This document shows positions 63,525 to 64,000 of a DNA stretch of 64,000 bases, piece by piece. The stretch is taken from NCBI GenBank assembly GCA_033239005.1, contig BSQZ01000001.1:5463501-5527500 (forward strand). The letters run 5' to 3'. The DNA comes from Lamellibrachia satsuma (lineage: Eukaryota > Annelida > Polychaeta > Sabellida > Siboglinidae). The notes under the pieces are model-generated. The model was not told the origin of the DNA. It ran no database searches and was given only the letters and a program-made list of their open reading frames with translations. The position numbers and the translations under genes were made by a program. The first letter of the stretch is position 1. Every line of letters starts with the position of its first letter.

Positions 63525-64000
63525 GTAAGTCACTCTTTGATAGTGTGCGGCTGTCTAGAAAACAACGCTAAGTAGCAAAACAGAAAATATCAACTGAAAT
63601 ATCTCATGGTAACTAGGTTTAGCGCATTGAATTGCGAGGTGTGTAGAAACAACACTTGATTTATTGTGTGACAGGTTAAACGTTACTTTTACGAAAAGAC
63701 GCTTACGTTGATAAAGTTGTGTTTGGTAAAAATAGCATTCTTGTTGTTGGAGAAAACTAGTGTAATTGGACACAATATGCGAACTGCAAGCAAAGATAAA
63801 GAAATGCCAGGCACATTCAATATCTAAGCGCACGTATATGAACTACAACAAATGCTTTTTTATAACGTATTTCACTTGCGCATTGCTGATTGCAATATCA
63901 CAGTCTGACAAGTGACCACCATGGGCAAGATGGCAGGGCTAGTTAATGAGCAAAAAGCTACAGCTGGGAATGACATCAATGGGTTTTCTGTTTGCCACAT
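63525..64000. other. SLC28 intron 6, partial
   Basis: AT-rich sequence. I see no further CNT exon before the window ends. Confidence 0.55.

Overview
This is a stretch of an animal nuclear genome. Genes are split by GT-AG introns. Non-LTR retrotransposons, tRNA-derived SINEs, hAT and pogo-type DNA transposons and long (TA)n, (CATA)n and (ACTC)n microsatellites fill most of the space. An unusual number of long minisatellites is scattered between them. Both cellular genes I recognise are ordinary metazoan genes. The mix of CR1-like LINEs, a GIN/KRBA2-type integrase and SINEs suggests a bilaterian invertebrate, probably marine. I cannot name the phylum from the sequence.

Layout. Positions 1-7 kb hold a decayed RTE-like LINE whose reverse-transcriptase (RT) sequence has blown up into a 55-bp minisatellite of about 38 copies. 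A nearly complete but frameshifted CR1-like element follows, with an intact SGNH-esterase ORF1. Positions 7-21 kb have no intact gene that I recognise. They contain a broken coiled-coil ORF behind a promoter-like palindrome, LTR-like ends, and a run of minisatellites with 17, 27, 37, 36, about 28, 38 and 42 bp units. The 36-bp array carries a perfect CRE palindrome in 15 of 20 units. Positions 20.9-24 kb hold a TTAA-flanked MITE and a GC-rich hAT element inside a larger inverted-repeat structure.

Positions 24.3-32.6 kb, minus strand, are a complete five-exon URM1 gene. It encodes a 101-residue ubiquitin-like sulfur carrier ending in Gly-Gly. Its first intron is packed with SINEs, CR1 remnants and a hAT element with a perfect 8-bp target duplication. 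A pogo/Tigger-like transposon (33.0-36.2 kb) lies just upstream of URM1 exon 1 and carries nested LINE fragments. Positions 36.3-37.8 kb hold another decayed LINE on the minus strand, in which a 69-bp piece of the endonuclease, including the SDH catalytic motif, has been tandemly amplified. Positions 38-45 kb are repeats: (TA)n, (CA)n, (CATA)n, and 80-bp and 44-bp minisatellites.

Positions 45.9-63.5 kb, plus strand, hold the first six recognisable coding exons of a concentrative nucleoside transporter (SLC28/CNT family), about 423 residues. The C-terminal exons lie beyond the window. All six exons join in phase. The substrate-binding hairpin motif is unusual, and the exon 2 splice acceptor lies inside a 39-bp minisatellite. 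The introns carry a GIN/KRBA2 integrase relic, an RTE-like relic and several minisatellites.

The two cellular genes have no visible functional link. URM1 acts in tRNA thiolation and protein urmylation. SLC28 moves nucleosides into cells with sodium. The main theme of the window is repeat biology, especially minisatellites seeded from pieces of transposon coding sequence and from a host exon boundary.
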